This document shows positions 29,169 through 41,900 of a DNA stretch of 64,000 bases, piece by piece (position 1 is the first letter of the stretch; the number at the start of each line of letters is the position of its first letter). The notes under the pieces are model-generated. The model worked only from the letters and a program-made list of their open reading frames with translations, was not told the DNA's origin and did no database searches. Origin of the DNA: Paraspadella gotoi (Eukaryota > Chaetognatha); assembly GCA_051294375.1 (NCBI GenBank), contig CM119270.1, positions 13,043,407 to 13,107,406 on the forward strand, read 5' to 3'. A program made the position numbers and the translations under genes.

Positions 29169-30586
29169 ATGACAAACGCATTGCCCGGCGCTTTGTCTCT
29201 GGAGCTCGTTCTGGCCCGGTCGAGCGCCGCGGATCTCCGAAGCGTCCGTCGGCTCAATGCTTGGCACCAAAGTATCTGCGACATTTCTGTCCTCCGAAGA
29301 TTACCTAACCTGGAGATCCTTAACTTAAGTAGCAACTTGATCAATGATCTCAGGTTTGCAGAACAAATGACGAGGAATGTTAGAATGTTAGATTAATTCT
29401 ACTCTAAGGAAAAAAATGTAGAATGAAAAGCGGGGGGAAAAACGGGGCGATGCATTTCACCCTATTATGTTTGCTACTTTCTGATTTCTAAATCAAAACA
29501 ATAACAAGAAAACCTGAGCTTCCACATCTTCACTCCCTCTCAGTCCGTTGCAGTTTTGTCCGTCATTGAAAGAAGTGTATCTTCGCCGTAATGAGATCGG
29601 CGCCATCTGCGAATTGAAACGCCTTCAGGGCGCGAGGGATCTGCGGGCCTTGTGGTTGTCGGGAAATCCGTTATGTCGTCGATTCGACTCTGTGGACGAG
29701 TATAGGAAGGCGGTTATTCGCTTTTTGCCGCAGGTTCGGGAGAAGAGGTGGGAAGTATTTTATTTTAATTCTTGTATTAATGTTATAAAAGTGTACTGAT
29801 CCACTCCCATTTTTTTCCCAGCTAACATCTCTCGACAACGTAGAGGTCAGCGAAGAAGAAAGGAGCCTCGCAATGTCCATCGACATCGGAGATGAGGCCA
29901 CTGGCTATAAGCTCGACCGCGCCATAACCGACGACGGTGAGTGTGCGTCAAATGTGCCTCGATCCCAAAACGAGGACGCGAAGATTGAAGACGTCGGAGT
30001 GACTCTTGCTGCCGTCGAAGTTGTTCCTTGCGCCGACGATGACGGAGGCGAGTTGGCGTCAACGACGCCCACCGACGAAACGGAGGAGTTGCTTGTCGCC
30101 TCGCTCCGATTCTCTCTCGTCGAGACTAACGCCATTCGAGAATTTCTCGAGTTGAAACCGATCGAGACTGGAGGGGAGGAGGAAGAGGAGGATCAGGAAG
30201 AGGAGAAGGAGGTAGAAAATAAGCAAGAGGAAGAGGATTTGGATTCGTCCTCGACGATTCATTCCGAGGCAACGGAGGATGGAGACTTTGGAGACGGCTG
30301 CGATCTCGAAGATCGAGGGTCGATGGAACAAAACTTGTTCGTTGGCGGTCGTCACGACGACGACTATTCAGACGACGCGGATTCGTTAAAATTACAGAGC
30401 GAGTCGGGGAATGTCTCCGTAGAAACTGAATTTAAATCCGATGCTCTGAATGACAAAACGGATCGCAATAAGACGTCGCTGTTGAAGGCGACGCTGTTGC
30501 TGCTCAAAAATCTCTCGGCTGACGAGTTGCGGATGGTCGAGGAAGAGTGCAGGCTCTTGAGGAGGGAAGAGGACGACTGGGTTTAG
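29169..30586 (+). CDS. CFAP410: CFAP410 (C21orf2/LRRC76)-like leucine-rich-repeat protein
   Basis: Exons 29169-29353, 29544-29733 and 29822-30586, 379 aa (human about 256). The N-terminal leucine-rich repeats match CFAP410 in order: VLARSSAADLRSVRRLNAW, LRRLPNLEILNLSSNLI, SLKEVYLRRNEI and LRALWLSGNPLC, then FLPQ|LTSLDNVEVSEEE, equal in spacing to the human LRR cap. The C-terminus (SLLKATLLLLKNLSADEL) matches the short helical tail of the family. The middle is a long acidic Glu/Asp-rich insertion absent from the human protein. CFAP410 works at the ciliary base and in DNA-damage response with NEK1. I used donor CAG|GTTCGG at 29734 because it restores the conserved spacing; a later GTATTT donor also keeps frame. 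Confidence 0.88.
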
Positions 30587-31231
30587 CCTTTCCAACTCCT
30601 TTACTTTACTTTTACTTTTACTTTTCATTGCTTTCTATTCTTTTATATACTCAGTTTGTTCGAGGCGATTTTTACCTGCATTCTTTTCGCATCTTTTGGC
30701 TAATTCTGATGAGCGGGGTTTTCCGTCTCTTTCTCACCCTTTTTAGAGTATCTGTAAGAGATAACCAACGATGCAAGTAACAAATAATATATAATTCATA
30801 ACCTGAGTCCCACTCCTACATATCAATAACGCTGATTTTATGTCCTACAATTCATTTCTCCCCGAAACGATTGTAGATTTTTCTGCTTCTGAACGAAGTC
30901 GCCTAAGCCTGAACCTTCCAAGTTTTATTCCTTGGCAAAAGTGCCGTATGTATTTGCTTACTACAGTACTAGTAGGTATTTTATACATTGAATTAGACAT
31001 CACGGTTCTCCAGTTATCTGTCCAATTGATTACTTGATAATACGTACTTAATCCGTCCGAATATTTTTAATTTTACTATCGTTGATTATTAATTATTGAT
31101 TTACATCGCACTTTAAATTACACTTTTTAGCGACGAACCTCACTTGATGCAATGGCCACGCACAAACAAGTCCCAACTTTATAAAAAGGAAATAAAAAAA
31201 TAAGTGTCTAATTAAAAAAAACTGACCGACG
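30587..31231. other. CFAP410-calpain-7 spacer
   Basis: Contains a short (CTTTTA)n run at 30600-30627 directly after the CFAP410 stop and an AATAAA at 31191-31196, 36 bp before the calpain-7 start. No exon is recognised. Confidence 0.5.
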
Positions 31232-34200
31232 ATGGCGGATTCGTCGCCTAACTTGGATCCTCAAGACTTTGAAAAAGACTCGGTGACTCTGTCGCTGAAG
31301 GCCGTTTACTTCGACGAGCTTAACATACCCGAGACTGCCTCTTTTTACTACGTGGAGGCAGCGGAAGCGCTTCTCAGCGCCATCAAACATGGCTCGAAAA
31401 AGCCGGGGCTCGCCCAGGTACTTCGTTTATTTTTCTTTTTTTTTTGGAGCGGTTGTTATAATTTCGTAAACAAAAGATAATCGATGGAAAGATGATGTGA
31501 TGATATCGGCTAAGTTGAGTTTAGTTGTCCAAAGTCGACTACAAAATTGATGAAATCGACATTACTTTCTTTGCCCCCCGACCTATATTTTCCTAATAAG
31601 TGTCATGTTCTCGTTATTGGATAAAAACGACAACAAAAAATTCTTCAATCCCTTTCCAGAAAGCGACAGAATACATCAGTCGCGCAGAGAACCTGAAGAA
31701 GCTCGAGTCTCGACCCGAGAGCGCGCGGAGGAAGACTCTTGTTCGAAGGTAAGTCTTCTTTGATAGACTTCTTACCTCAACTTACCAAACGACAATTCAG
31801 AGCGTCGCTGGATGAGCAGTCTGAGGGGCGAGCGCAATTCCTCATGAGTCAGGCGCTCGATGAAGACGAAGCGGGCAACGTGGACGAAGCCTGCGAGCTC
31901 TATATGCAGGCCGCCGAGCTGTGCCTTAAAATGAGCAAGAGCCTGGGAGGTCCAGAATCGTCTACTGGGGGTGAGATTAGTCGGAAAACCTTGCCTTCAC
32001 TCATTTCTCTCACAATTGTAAATTTATTTTATTTTACAATGAATTTATCCGATTTCGGGATTGATCAGTTTTTATTTTTTGCGAAGGTTCGCCGTCGCGA
32101 TTGGGTGGAAGCCTCAAGTCGCCGACCCAATCTCGAAGCCAGAAAGAAAAAATTTCGCAATCTGGCGACTCAGGCCATCGAGCGAGTCGAGCTTCTCAAG
32201 AAGAAGCTCAAGGAAATCGAAAACATCCCCGCCCCACCCGTCGACGACCCTGTCGGTGCGAGACTCTGCTCCGGTAGAGTCTGCGTCGAAACCTTCCTCG
32301 GACTCCAACCTCAGCAGAAGGTAAAAAAGCTGATATAACAAATTGTGGCTTTTCCCTCTATATGGATCCTAAGATAATGTTTGTTTCTTCGACGATTCAG
32401 TCGCCATTCAGCGCACTCGACTCCGCCACCAGGCGGCGGAGGTGGCGGTGCCGGAGGAATTGGCGGCCCCGGGAGAGGGCGGCTCCCTCCCAGTGCCGGT
32501 GGATATTCTAAGGAGGAGATCGAAGTCTTGCGGAAAACCTCCATCATCAACGGGCGAGAATATTTGCCTTTCATGTCGGTCGACCTGAAGGAAAAGTTCG
32601 CCTATTCTATTCCCTTCACGGACAAGCACGGAAAGCTGGAACTCAGTCCCAAACAAAAAGTTAGTGGCCTTTTGTTTTTGTGCGTTTTAGTTAAAAACTT
32701 TGTTGTACAAGATCATTCAGTTATTATTAAGTTTTTTTTTCGCCGTTAGGAACGCTTCGATCGTTGGGTTCGACCCGATGAGATCTGCGAAACTCCCACG
32801 ATGATCATGGCCGTGTCGTCGTTCTCCATTCGACAGGTTTAAGTTGTATTTAATTAGCGACCGCCTCCGTTGCCTTCCTTCCTTTTAAAATAATTTGTAT
32901 TGTTTGTCCAGACGATCGTTTCGGATTGTTCTTTTGTCGCTTCGTTGGCGATCAGCGCCGCCTACGAGCGACGGTTCCGCAAAAAACTTATCACCAGCAT
33001 CATCTATCCTCGAAACAAGGCCGGAGAACCCATGTACAATCCCTGCGGAAAATACATGATCAAACTCAACCTTAATGGGATATCTAGGTTCTCTTGATAG
33101 ACGCTTCGTAATTTTAGAAATTATTAAATTTGTTATTTAATAATAGAATTGTTTTTTTTTTCGTCTAGAAAAGTGATTATCGACGATTACCTCCCCATGT
33201 CGAAAGACGGGGAACTCCTTTGCTCTTACTCCAACAATCGAAGCGAACTTTGGGTCTCCCTCATGGAAAAGGCTTACATGAAGGTTTGCCAACCCCGGAT
33301 CTAGAGAAATATTGCTTTATTATGTAGGTTTGTGTCATATAACACAGCTGAATTATTTTACTCTTTTCTAACAGGTAATGGGCGGTTACGACTTTCCTGG
33401 ATCAAACTCCAACATCGATCTCCACGCCCTCACCGGATGGATTCCCGAAAGAATTTCCACTCGGAACGACTTCGACAAGGACGCCGTCTTCAACAAAATT
33501 TACAAACGGTTCGTCATTTAAAAAAAAAAGAGCGTGGCCCGACTAATTTTTTTGTGATGTCGCCTGTTAAAATCTCTCTTTTCACTCAAGATTCAACAAA
33601 GGGGACGTTCTCGTGACGACGTCGACATGGAGAGTTGACGGATGACGAAGCCGACCGCGCCGGTCTCGTCACGAGCCACGCCTACGCCATGCTCGACGCC
33701 CGGGAAGTCAACGGAGTCAAGTTTTTCCAGCTCAAGAATCCGTGGAACCATTTGCGGTGGAAAGGCAGGTGCGTGGTTCGATCGAGGCCAACTAGAAGAT
33801 TTGGCGACGTTTTGTAAAATCCTTTTTCTTCTTAGATACTCGGTCGACGATCGTCAAAGATGGACGCCAGAGTTACAAAAGGCGTTAAGCTTTGACCCTA
33901 AACACGCGGCGCAGTTCGACAACGGCGTCTTCTGGATCGACATGGACGCGCTCGTTCAGGTAATCGGTTCGGTCAATTGATTAAATACTAGTTATTCAAT
34001 TAGTTATTTGAAAAATATATTCAGAACTTTTTTTTTAATTTTGCGGCAGTTCTTCGACGTTTTCTATCTCAATTGGAACCCAGACCTCTTCAAGCACTCC
34101 TATGTCATTCATGACACTTGGTTCAAGAGGGAGGGTCCAAAGAAAGATCTCTACTCCATTCGTCTGAATCCCCAGTACAAGCTCCAGGTCAGTGCTTACG

Positions 34201-35415
34201 AATTTCTCACTCTCGTCCATTTCCTTCATTATTGAGCCACAAATCTCTGACGCTCTGTCCTAGGTGAACGCCACGGCCTCCTCCGGCGCCGTTTGGGTTC
34301 TGTTGACGCGTCACATAACCGACAAAGATGATTTCGCGCACAACAAAGTCTTTTTCACTTTGCTCGTCTACAAAGGGGGTGAGAGGATCGAGGAGAACAT
34401 TTCTTTTTATGTTCCACTTTTCTCGTCCTTTTTAATGTATCGCCCCTTTACCGTACTCTTTATTATATTCTTTCGAAGGTCGCAAGATTTACCTTCCCTT
34501 TGATCCTCCTCCGATGATAGACGGCGTTCGGATTAACTCTCCCCATTATTTGTGTAAAATTATGCTCACCGAACCTGGAACGCATCATTACACTCTGGTC
34601 GTTTCTCAATACGAGAAAAGCGACACAATTCACTACACGATACGGACTTACAGGTTGCTATTTTGCATAATGGAACTTTCATCCCCTATACTACGTGAAA
34701 TTTAACATATTTGGTTATTTTTAGCACCTTCGATTTTCATTTGACGGAGATCAAAGAACCTTACAATCCAAAGATAGAGAAAAATACTGTGGGTGAATGG
34801 AAAGGTAGTATTTTAAGTTGAAAATTTGTTTTCTCAGTTTTATTACCGTAACTGTGTTTCCTTCCGTTCTTTAATATTTAGGCATAACCGCTGGCGGCTG
34901 CGCCAACAATCGCGAAACTCACAAGAACAACCCGATTTATCAGTTAACCTTCTCTGCGGTGACTTCTGTTCTTATCGAACTGAGAGGACCGAAAGAGTAT
35001 AGGTGAGGGAAAACCAAATTTTAGCTCGTGTTAAGAAGCTCAGTTGCTTTCGACGCCTTTTTTCGCCTTTTTTTTCAGCGTTGGGTTCGACATCGTCACC
35101 GTTTCGACGACATCGGGTGAAAAACCGATGTTTGGAGAGAGGTGAGAAGTGATTAAAAATAGATAAGGATAAATTATATAAAACGTAGGTTTTGGAACCC
35201 ACATTAAACTTCTAACATTCTTACTCATTTTTCCCCACAAAAATTTCAGATCTTCCAGTGGAGCCTTCAGAAAAGGTTACACTTTAATGGACTTGGACAA
35301 TCTCCCCCCCGGGTCCTACAACATCATCCCCTCGACTTTCTCGGCGGGCCAAGAGGGGCCTTTCTTTCTCAACATCAGCGCATCTTCACCTTACAAGCTG
35401 AATCAACTTCAATGA
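31232..35415 (+). CDS. CAPN7: Calpain-7 (MIT-domain cysteine protease; two apparent frameshifts)
   Basis: Domain order is that of calpain-7: two N-terminal MIT repeats (31232-32230, the second including [20 protein letters not shown]), the protease core, then two C2-like (calpain beta-sandwich) domains ending in a LNQLQ tail. The catalytic triad is present: Cys in [12 protein letters not shown], His in TSHAYAML and Asn in [34 protein letters not shown] and [16 protein letters not shown] are near-identical family blocks. Calpain-7 binds ESCRT-III through its MIT domains and acts late in cytokinesis and receptor sorting. Two frame breaks are seen: in the exon ending 32320 (one extra base after the MIT helix) and at about 33631-33636 between VTTSTW and [10 protein letters not shown] (one extra base). 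The exon-4 acceptor (32139 or 32087) is uncertain. Confidence 0.93.
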
Positions 35416-35965
35416 TGGATTTGATTTCCCAAAAAAAACGAAAGAATATGTAATGGTCTAATTATGTACATGAAATACGCATTTACCTCCCAGCGTCCTT
35501 TTGAGCATTTAATTAGACCAACCGTTTTGTTTCTGCCGGACAATCCGCAATTAAGTATGAGCAATTCGTTAAATCTGATACATCGAGTCGTTTAGACTTG
35601 ATCACAACTCCCCCTCCCTTCATGAACGTCTCCGCTTTGGCCTCTTAACTTAAGGCTTTCACTTTTTTTGGCTTTGATAAATCCTGTCTCCGCGTCAGCT
35701 CGCGTCAAAAACTGTTATTAGGTCCTGCTGGATTTTTTTGTCATTACCGTTGATGATATGTTTTTGTATTTATGAGTTGGAAAAAAAAAATTCTTTTTAC
35801 AGCATCGCGATCTCATTATACACTTTTATTATAACTTGTTATCCAAAGAAACTTGACGGGCGAAAGAAAAAAAATGTTCTCCCACCGAATTTACTCTTGC
35901 ATCTCAAGACTCGAAGAAACCTCTACAAAATGACTTGCGACTCAGTCACGTGATCGACTCGGACG
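35416..35965. other. Calpain-7 to CCDC142-like spacer
   Basis: About 550 bp that must hold the calpain-7 3' UTR and the promoter of the next gene. No canonical AATAAA and no exon recognised. Confidence 0.45.
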
Positions 35966-38900
35966 ATGCCTTCAAAATTTCTGTTGGGTAGACTTCCTCC
36001 TCTACATAGTCTCGGCAAGGTAAGCCGGGTTTCATTTTTCGTAATGCGAATGTTATTTTAACGATCGATAACTTTATTACCCCCCAAGGCGTGTTCCGTT
36101 GACTTTGGCGATGATTTGCCCTTCACGGAAAGTCCAGATGACAGGTTAGAGACCATTTTATCCCCGCTGGAATATTTAGAATGTAATCCCTTATTCTTTC
36201 CTTAACCACCGCTCCTCCTTCTACCGCTTTTAGTTCCCCGACCCCTCTCGACTCGTCGGGCACGTCTCGGGGCGCCTACGACGTTTCCTACGGACCGGAA
36301 GAGGCGGAGGCGACGGCGGCGGCGTTGGGGAACTGTTTCCGCTTGGTGCAGCCCGGTAATCACGTCATTAAGCGAAGCGGCCGAGGTTGTGACGACAACG
36401 ACATCCGGTTTATTCACAGGTAATTTGTCCCACTATTCTTATAATTTGCGTTTTATTTCTCCGAAATTATTTCAAAATTTTTTCCGGTAGTCGCCGCGCC
36501 GTCGATTTGGGTCGGAAGCACCGAGATCTTCAGCTGCTGCTGACTGGAAGAGCTCATCTTCATTTCCTTCGCGATTGCGTGATGCGGATTCAAGCCGTCC
36601 AGTCTTTCACTTTTTATCTGCAAGTACGCTTTCAAAAGTAGCCAAGTAATTGAACTGAGAAGTAACTTCTTGATGTTAATCTCACTATTCCCCTCTCCAC
36701 ACACAGGATCTGGTAAAGTGCGAACTCTTAACATGGCATCGTATTGTCGCCGAGGACGTGTCGTCGCCGGTCGAATCGCGCCTCGACTGCCTTTCGGCAA
36801 TATGTGAGGATCTCCGCGTTCACGTGAATCACTGGCGAATGACGCAGCAAGTAAGGGGAGGCGAGGCCCGCGATCGATCACAATTCATCCTTTGGTTGTA
36901 TTTTGACTCAAATTGATCGATTTTGTCCTTTTCTATCTTTCATCAGCGCCATCTGACGGACAAATGGCTCCAAATGTCGTCGAGATTGTCGAATCAAATC
37001 CGCGCGCTTCGCTCCGTTTACGCGAGGTAATTTTGCCATTCAGTTTTTCCTTCCGCGAAGACGAATCCCCAATTTCCTCTCATCTCCCTTCCATCCTTTT
37101 TACAGACTGGAGTCGACAGCCATCTGGTGGGTGGGCCAATTCATCTCCATTGGACTCCGAGTCTTGGCGCATTACGACTTGTCCCGCGTCTCCCAGAGTG
37201 ACCTCTGGCAAATCACCAAGGGTGTCGAGGAATTTAACGCCATAGGTCCGTTAGACAAAAGACATGTCGGTTCGATAGGTCGCCACTAGAGACTTACTTT
37301 CTCCCCCCCCCCCTTAATTCTACCTTACGTTCTCAGTGTCCATGTCCTCCAACTCGATCGAGTATTGGCGAACTCACCTGGCACTACACCGCCTCCCGTT
37401 TCCGTCCTCGATGGCGACGCCCGACGCGCCGCTACTCTTTCCTCCGGCGCGACTCTGCAATGACCACATGTTCCTTACCCACCCGTCCTTGACTCACCTC
37501 GCCCTCTCCACCTTCCTTTCCGCCGTCATCAGCCCCGTCCCCGTTGCTCATCTGCTCAACGTTTTGGCCAACGAGCGGGCCAAATACATCGCCGCCATGG
37601 TATGGGGAGCGTTGAAGATGGTATATTTTTAGCTTCGGGTAAATTGAATTTTTCTTTCGACAGATACACCGCGTGGTGACATCTAACGCAGAACTCCGCG
37701 CGATGGCATCTCACTCTCACCACGTCAGCTTTAACTGGGAGAGTCTCCTCAGTCCCGACGAAAATCCTCCGTCGGGGACGACCTCTCCCGTCGACGCCGT
37801 TTCCACCACTCACTCGGCAGCGAAGGCCGAGCGTCGCCGAGACGCCGAGTCCGGAACTGAGCGGCAGCGGCGCCGAGACGACGAACGCCGGAGGGTTAGG
37901 GCGCCGTCGCCGACAGGTCCGAGGAGGACGTTTTTCCTTTTTGCAATTTAACTTCGTTCATTTTATAAATCATTTATTGACGTTATCATTATTTTATATT
38001 TATTCGTGAAAAATTGACAAAAAAAATTTTCTGTGTCAAAATCAGAAGCGGAAAGCTGCAACGGAAAAACGTCGGATTATTGGTCAGCTACGACTTGCAG
38101 TTCCGGAAGTGGCGTTCAAACACAGGTTGTTTTTCAAATACAAACACCAAAAGTTGATGAATAATTCACTCTTTTATCTCGCTGTGGTATCTCCAGATAA
38201 CCTCTCGAAGAAGCAGCGTGGCAAACCGCGAACGCGCGCGATGCAGTGGCGTGGCTTCTAAAGCTTCGTTGGCGCTTGATAAGGCTTCCGCAAGGATTTC
38301 CGCTGCCCAGGTTGATCTCAGTTTCAAAATTGACCAGTGACCATTAAAAAAAGCTCTCCAATACAATTTTTTTTAAATTGCCGCTTTCTCAGGCTTCGAA
38401 AATTCACGAAGCGACTCTGCTCTGCGTTGAGCAGATTGTGACGATGGCGCGGTTCGAGGAGGACTTCGCCTCGGAGTTTCTCACTACCGTCTCTCACTGC
38501 ACCACCCTCATGCACAAACCATCTTGGCAGGTGAGGGCGCCTTCGCGTCCGCAGTTTTGCACATTATCGTTTTTTTTTTTTTTCCTTTCAGGATTCGACG
38601 CCCATGAGAACCATAGCCAAAGCCGGGTTGCTCAAAGTTGAATCCATGCTGCCGCAACAAATTCCTTTGCCGACTGCCGGGAAAGGCATCGGGGTGGGTT
38701 TACTTGTTAATCTTGTCTTTGTAGTTAAAATAGTTAACAATACTGAAGCTTCTGCAGAACGTTTCATTCGTCGACGAAGACGACGACGAGGACGTCGAAG
38801 ACGACGAAATGGAATCGGACTCGACAATTGACGTGACGAACGAAAGTCACAATTTTGTGGCCTTCAGCGAAAACCAAAGACTCGATTCTGTGATGCCCCC

Positions 38901-41900
38901 TATCGAAGACGCCGTGCAGGTGAGTGTGTGATATTGTCTCCATCATGTGCTACTTTGACCGAATTCTGTGGATGTTTTTTTTTATCCCCTAATAAAATTT
39001 TCTTTTTGAAATCGCTAGAAATGCCCAGCATTAATCGTGGAGACTTCGACGGACGTGACCCACCGAACTCTGGTGGTCGACTCAAGCAGCGAGATCGACG
39101 AGGCGGTGGAGTCGCGACCTCGCAACACGAACCGCGACCGTCCGGCGTCCGCTCTTCCTCATCGCGTCCGGGGCGGACGCGGGGCCCGTCCGCACATGCA
39201 TCTCTTGCAGGTTTATGATTCAATTTATTATATCGGGCATTTTCGGTATAAATTTCTTTCTAAAAACCCTTTCATCTGTCTAACAGGTTCCCGGCGCCGA
39301 CTCCGCTCACAACAAGTCCCTCAAGAAAAAAACTGTTTCTTGGAGCGACTCGGCGGATCTCTCGCTCAAGCTTCGCCTGACGGGGCACTTCATGGACATG
39401 CTCTGGCTGAGCGTGGGCAAGCACCTCGCCGCCGCATTGCACGACCTCCGCCGATCGAGAGCCGACACAGACGGCGAAGAGAGCCCCCTCCTCGGCCACG
39501 CCATGTTGCTCGACGATGTCATCGTCGTCACTCTCGGCTACACCATCAGCAAACTCTGCGCAAAAGACTCGCTGCCGCCGGGCGCCTTGCTCATCTTAGA
39601 AAAGGTTAGGAAGGCGCTTTAGTATTTCTTATATTTTTGTAAAAGCTATGTTAATGAAAAATATTAGAAGAATATATCGGGAATTTAAAATATTTTAAAT
39701 ATGCCCGCATTGTTTTCTTTTTTTCAGGTCAGTCAGCAGCTGCTGCTCTGTCGCGCCTCTGCGTCGTGGGACGAAATGTATTGTTCCGCGGCTGCGTCTT
39801 CACAAGCAGGTCATTACTATATTTATCGATATCTAAGTTTTAAAAGAGTATTAATATTATTAATTTAAATCTCATTCATTATTCTATTCTTAGACAAAGG
39901 TCAACCAATTCCTCTAGTGGGGATCGAGCCTCTCTCCTCGGAGGGCAGGAAAACTCGATTCGGTTCCGCCACAGGGAAGAAGTTCAGAGACGCCTTCCAA
40001 CCGATCATCGCATCCCTGAGTCTGGTCTGTTCCAGGTAAAAGTACACCTCGGGTTTTCTTTTTCTTTTTTTTTTTTTTTTGCGAAACTTTGTATCGATTG
40101 GGATCGATCGACGCGAATCTCATTTTCCAAATCAGGTTGAGCGACGCCGGCGATTCCACCCCGACGTCTTCATTTTCCGTCCAAGAGTTCGTGGATGTGC
40201 TCAAACTCTTCTCGCGGCTCGTCGTCACCGTCGGGGCTTCCGCCAATTGGGTGAGAGAGTTTTGACGGGGATGATGGAATTATAAATATGGGCAACTCGT
40301 TCAAAGTATGAATTGTTAAACGTGACCTCAATTCTCCTTGAAACCCAGCTATACACGAAAACTTGCTCATACTTGAGTTCGTGGAGCGTGGCGCAGTTTC
40401 TCCTGACGACGCAAAACGATCTAAAGATGATCGTCGACTGCGTAAACGGAGTCGCCGCGCTGGAGCATCGGGCCTTCATCGCCGTGAACGCCGCATCAGC
40501 AGGTTGGGGATCGCCCAGCATTTGTCGTATTTGCGTAATTGAAAAGACTAGGATAAAACCCAATCATCATTAGTGATAAAAATATAGGTAAGTTTAAGTA
40601 CTGTAATTATTGAATAATAATTCTTTTCTTTTTCATACAGGCTGCCTCGTAGATTCCGAAGTCGACGGGACGGACAAGAAAGAGTCGAACGAATTTCAGG
40701 TTACGAATCCATCCGATTCTTCCAATCAACGTCTTCTCGTGGAGTTTTTACAGAAGCTTTCTGCTCAATTAGCTACTGTCTCCGAAGACATCAAGGTAGT
40801 TTTAAAGAAATTTTTCACCAAATCCTCCTCTCCTTATCTTTTCTTGTCGCTTATTTCCGCTACGGTTTCGTTCAGGCTTTATCTACGACTGCCGCCCTTC
40901 AATTTTCGTCTCGCTTTAAATTACTCGCCGCCGAGTTTTTCTCCGAATCGCTTCCCGACCCAAGGATTTGGCGGAAGAAAGCTTCCATCAATGAGGTGAG
41001 AATTGCCTTTTCGCTTTTCATTTGAATGCTTTGAATGTGAGCGTAATGAATATACCTTTCATTTTCCTACCGTTGGACTGGTTCCCACGATGATCTTTTG
41101 TCTTCATCTTGTAAATCTACTTAACCCCAATTTCCTTGTCGATTAAATGTTAACCCCAATTTTCGTGTCGGATCATTTGTTTTCCTCCGATTCAAACTGC
41201 AAGTGTTATTAATCTTATTTAAAGTTGCACTCTCAAACAAAAGCCGTTTCTTAATTACTGTAAAAATGATGAAAAAGAATCAAAAAGGGCAATACGTTTT
41301 AAGATGTCAAAATTATTTGCGGCTTGTTTTTCAAAGACAAATGCATGTATTGGCGAATTTCACATTTCTCCATGTAGTAAAAAAAAAATTTAAGCTACTG
41401 AAAAAGGTTAAATTTGATACTAGTACAATCAAGCCTGATTGGACTTGAAAATAAAACATCGAAGGCGGGTCCATCCGTGTACCGTTATTAATTACTTTTC
41501 TACTAATTCGGAGGGCTGAGCCCACTCACCTTTGCCACTAATTAATAGTTTGCAACTTGGTTAACCGTTTAATTAAGGTTTCGAATAAATCCAATTACCC
41601 CAGGTTCCGGTGAACCGTAGCAAGTACATCGAGGAAGCGGTGGTGGTTCTGCTCCTGCCCGTCGTCGATGGAGGAAGCAAACTCCCGACAGAGGCGAGAA
41701 TCTCGAGCCTCTCCGTCGCCGTCACCGCCTTGGGGGAGGAGTGGATGAAGGTCTTTCTCAAGCAGAAGATTAGGGTCAGGTAAATTAGTGCTTGGGTGTG
41801 TTTGTGGAGTTGTCGATCGAAATTCTTCATCACGATTAAATTGTTAATTGTTACTAAATGGAACGAATACTTTTTGACGTATGTTGAAAAAGATTTTTTT

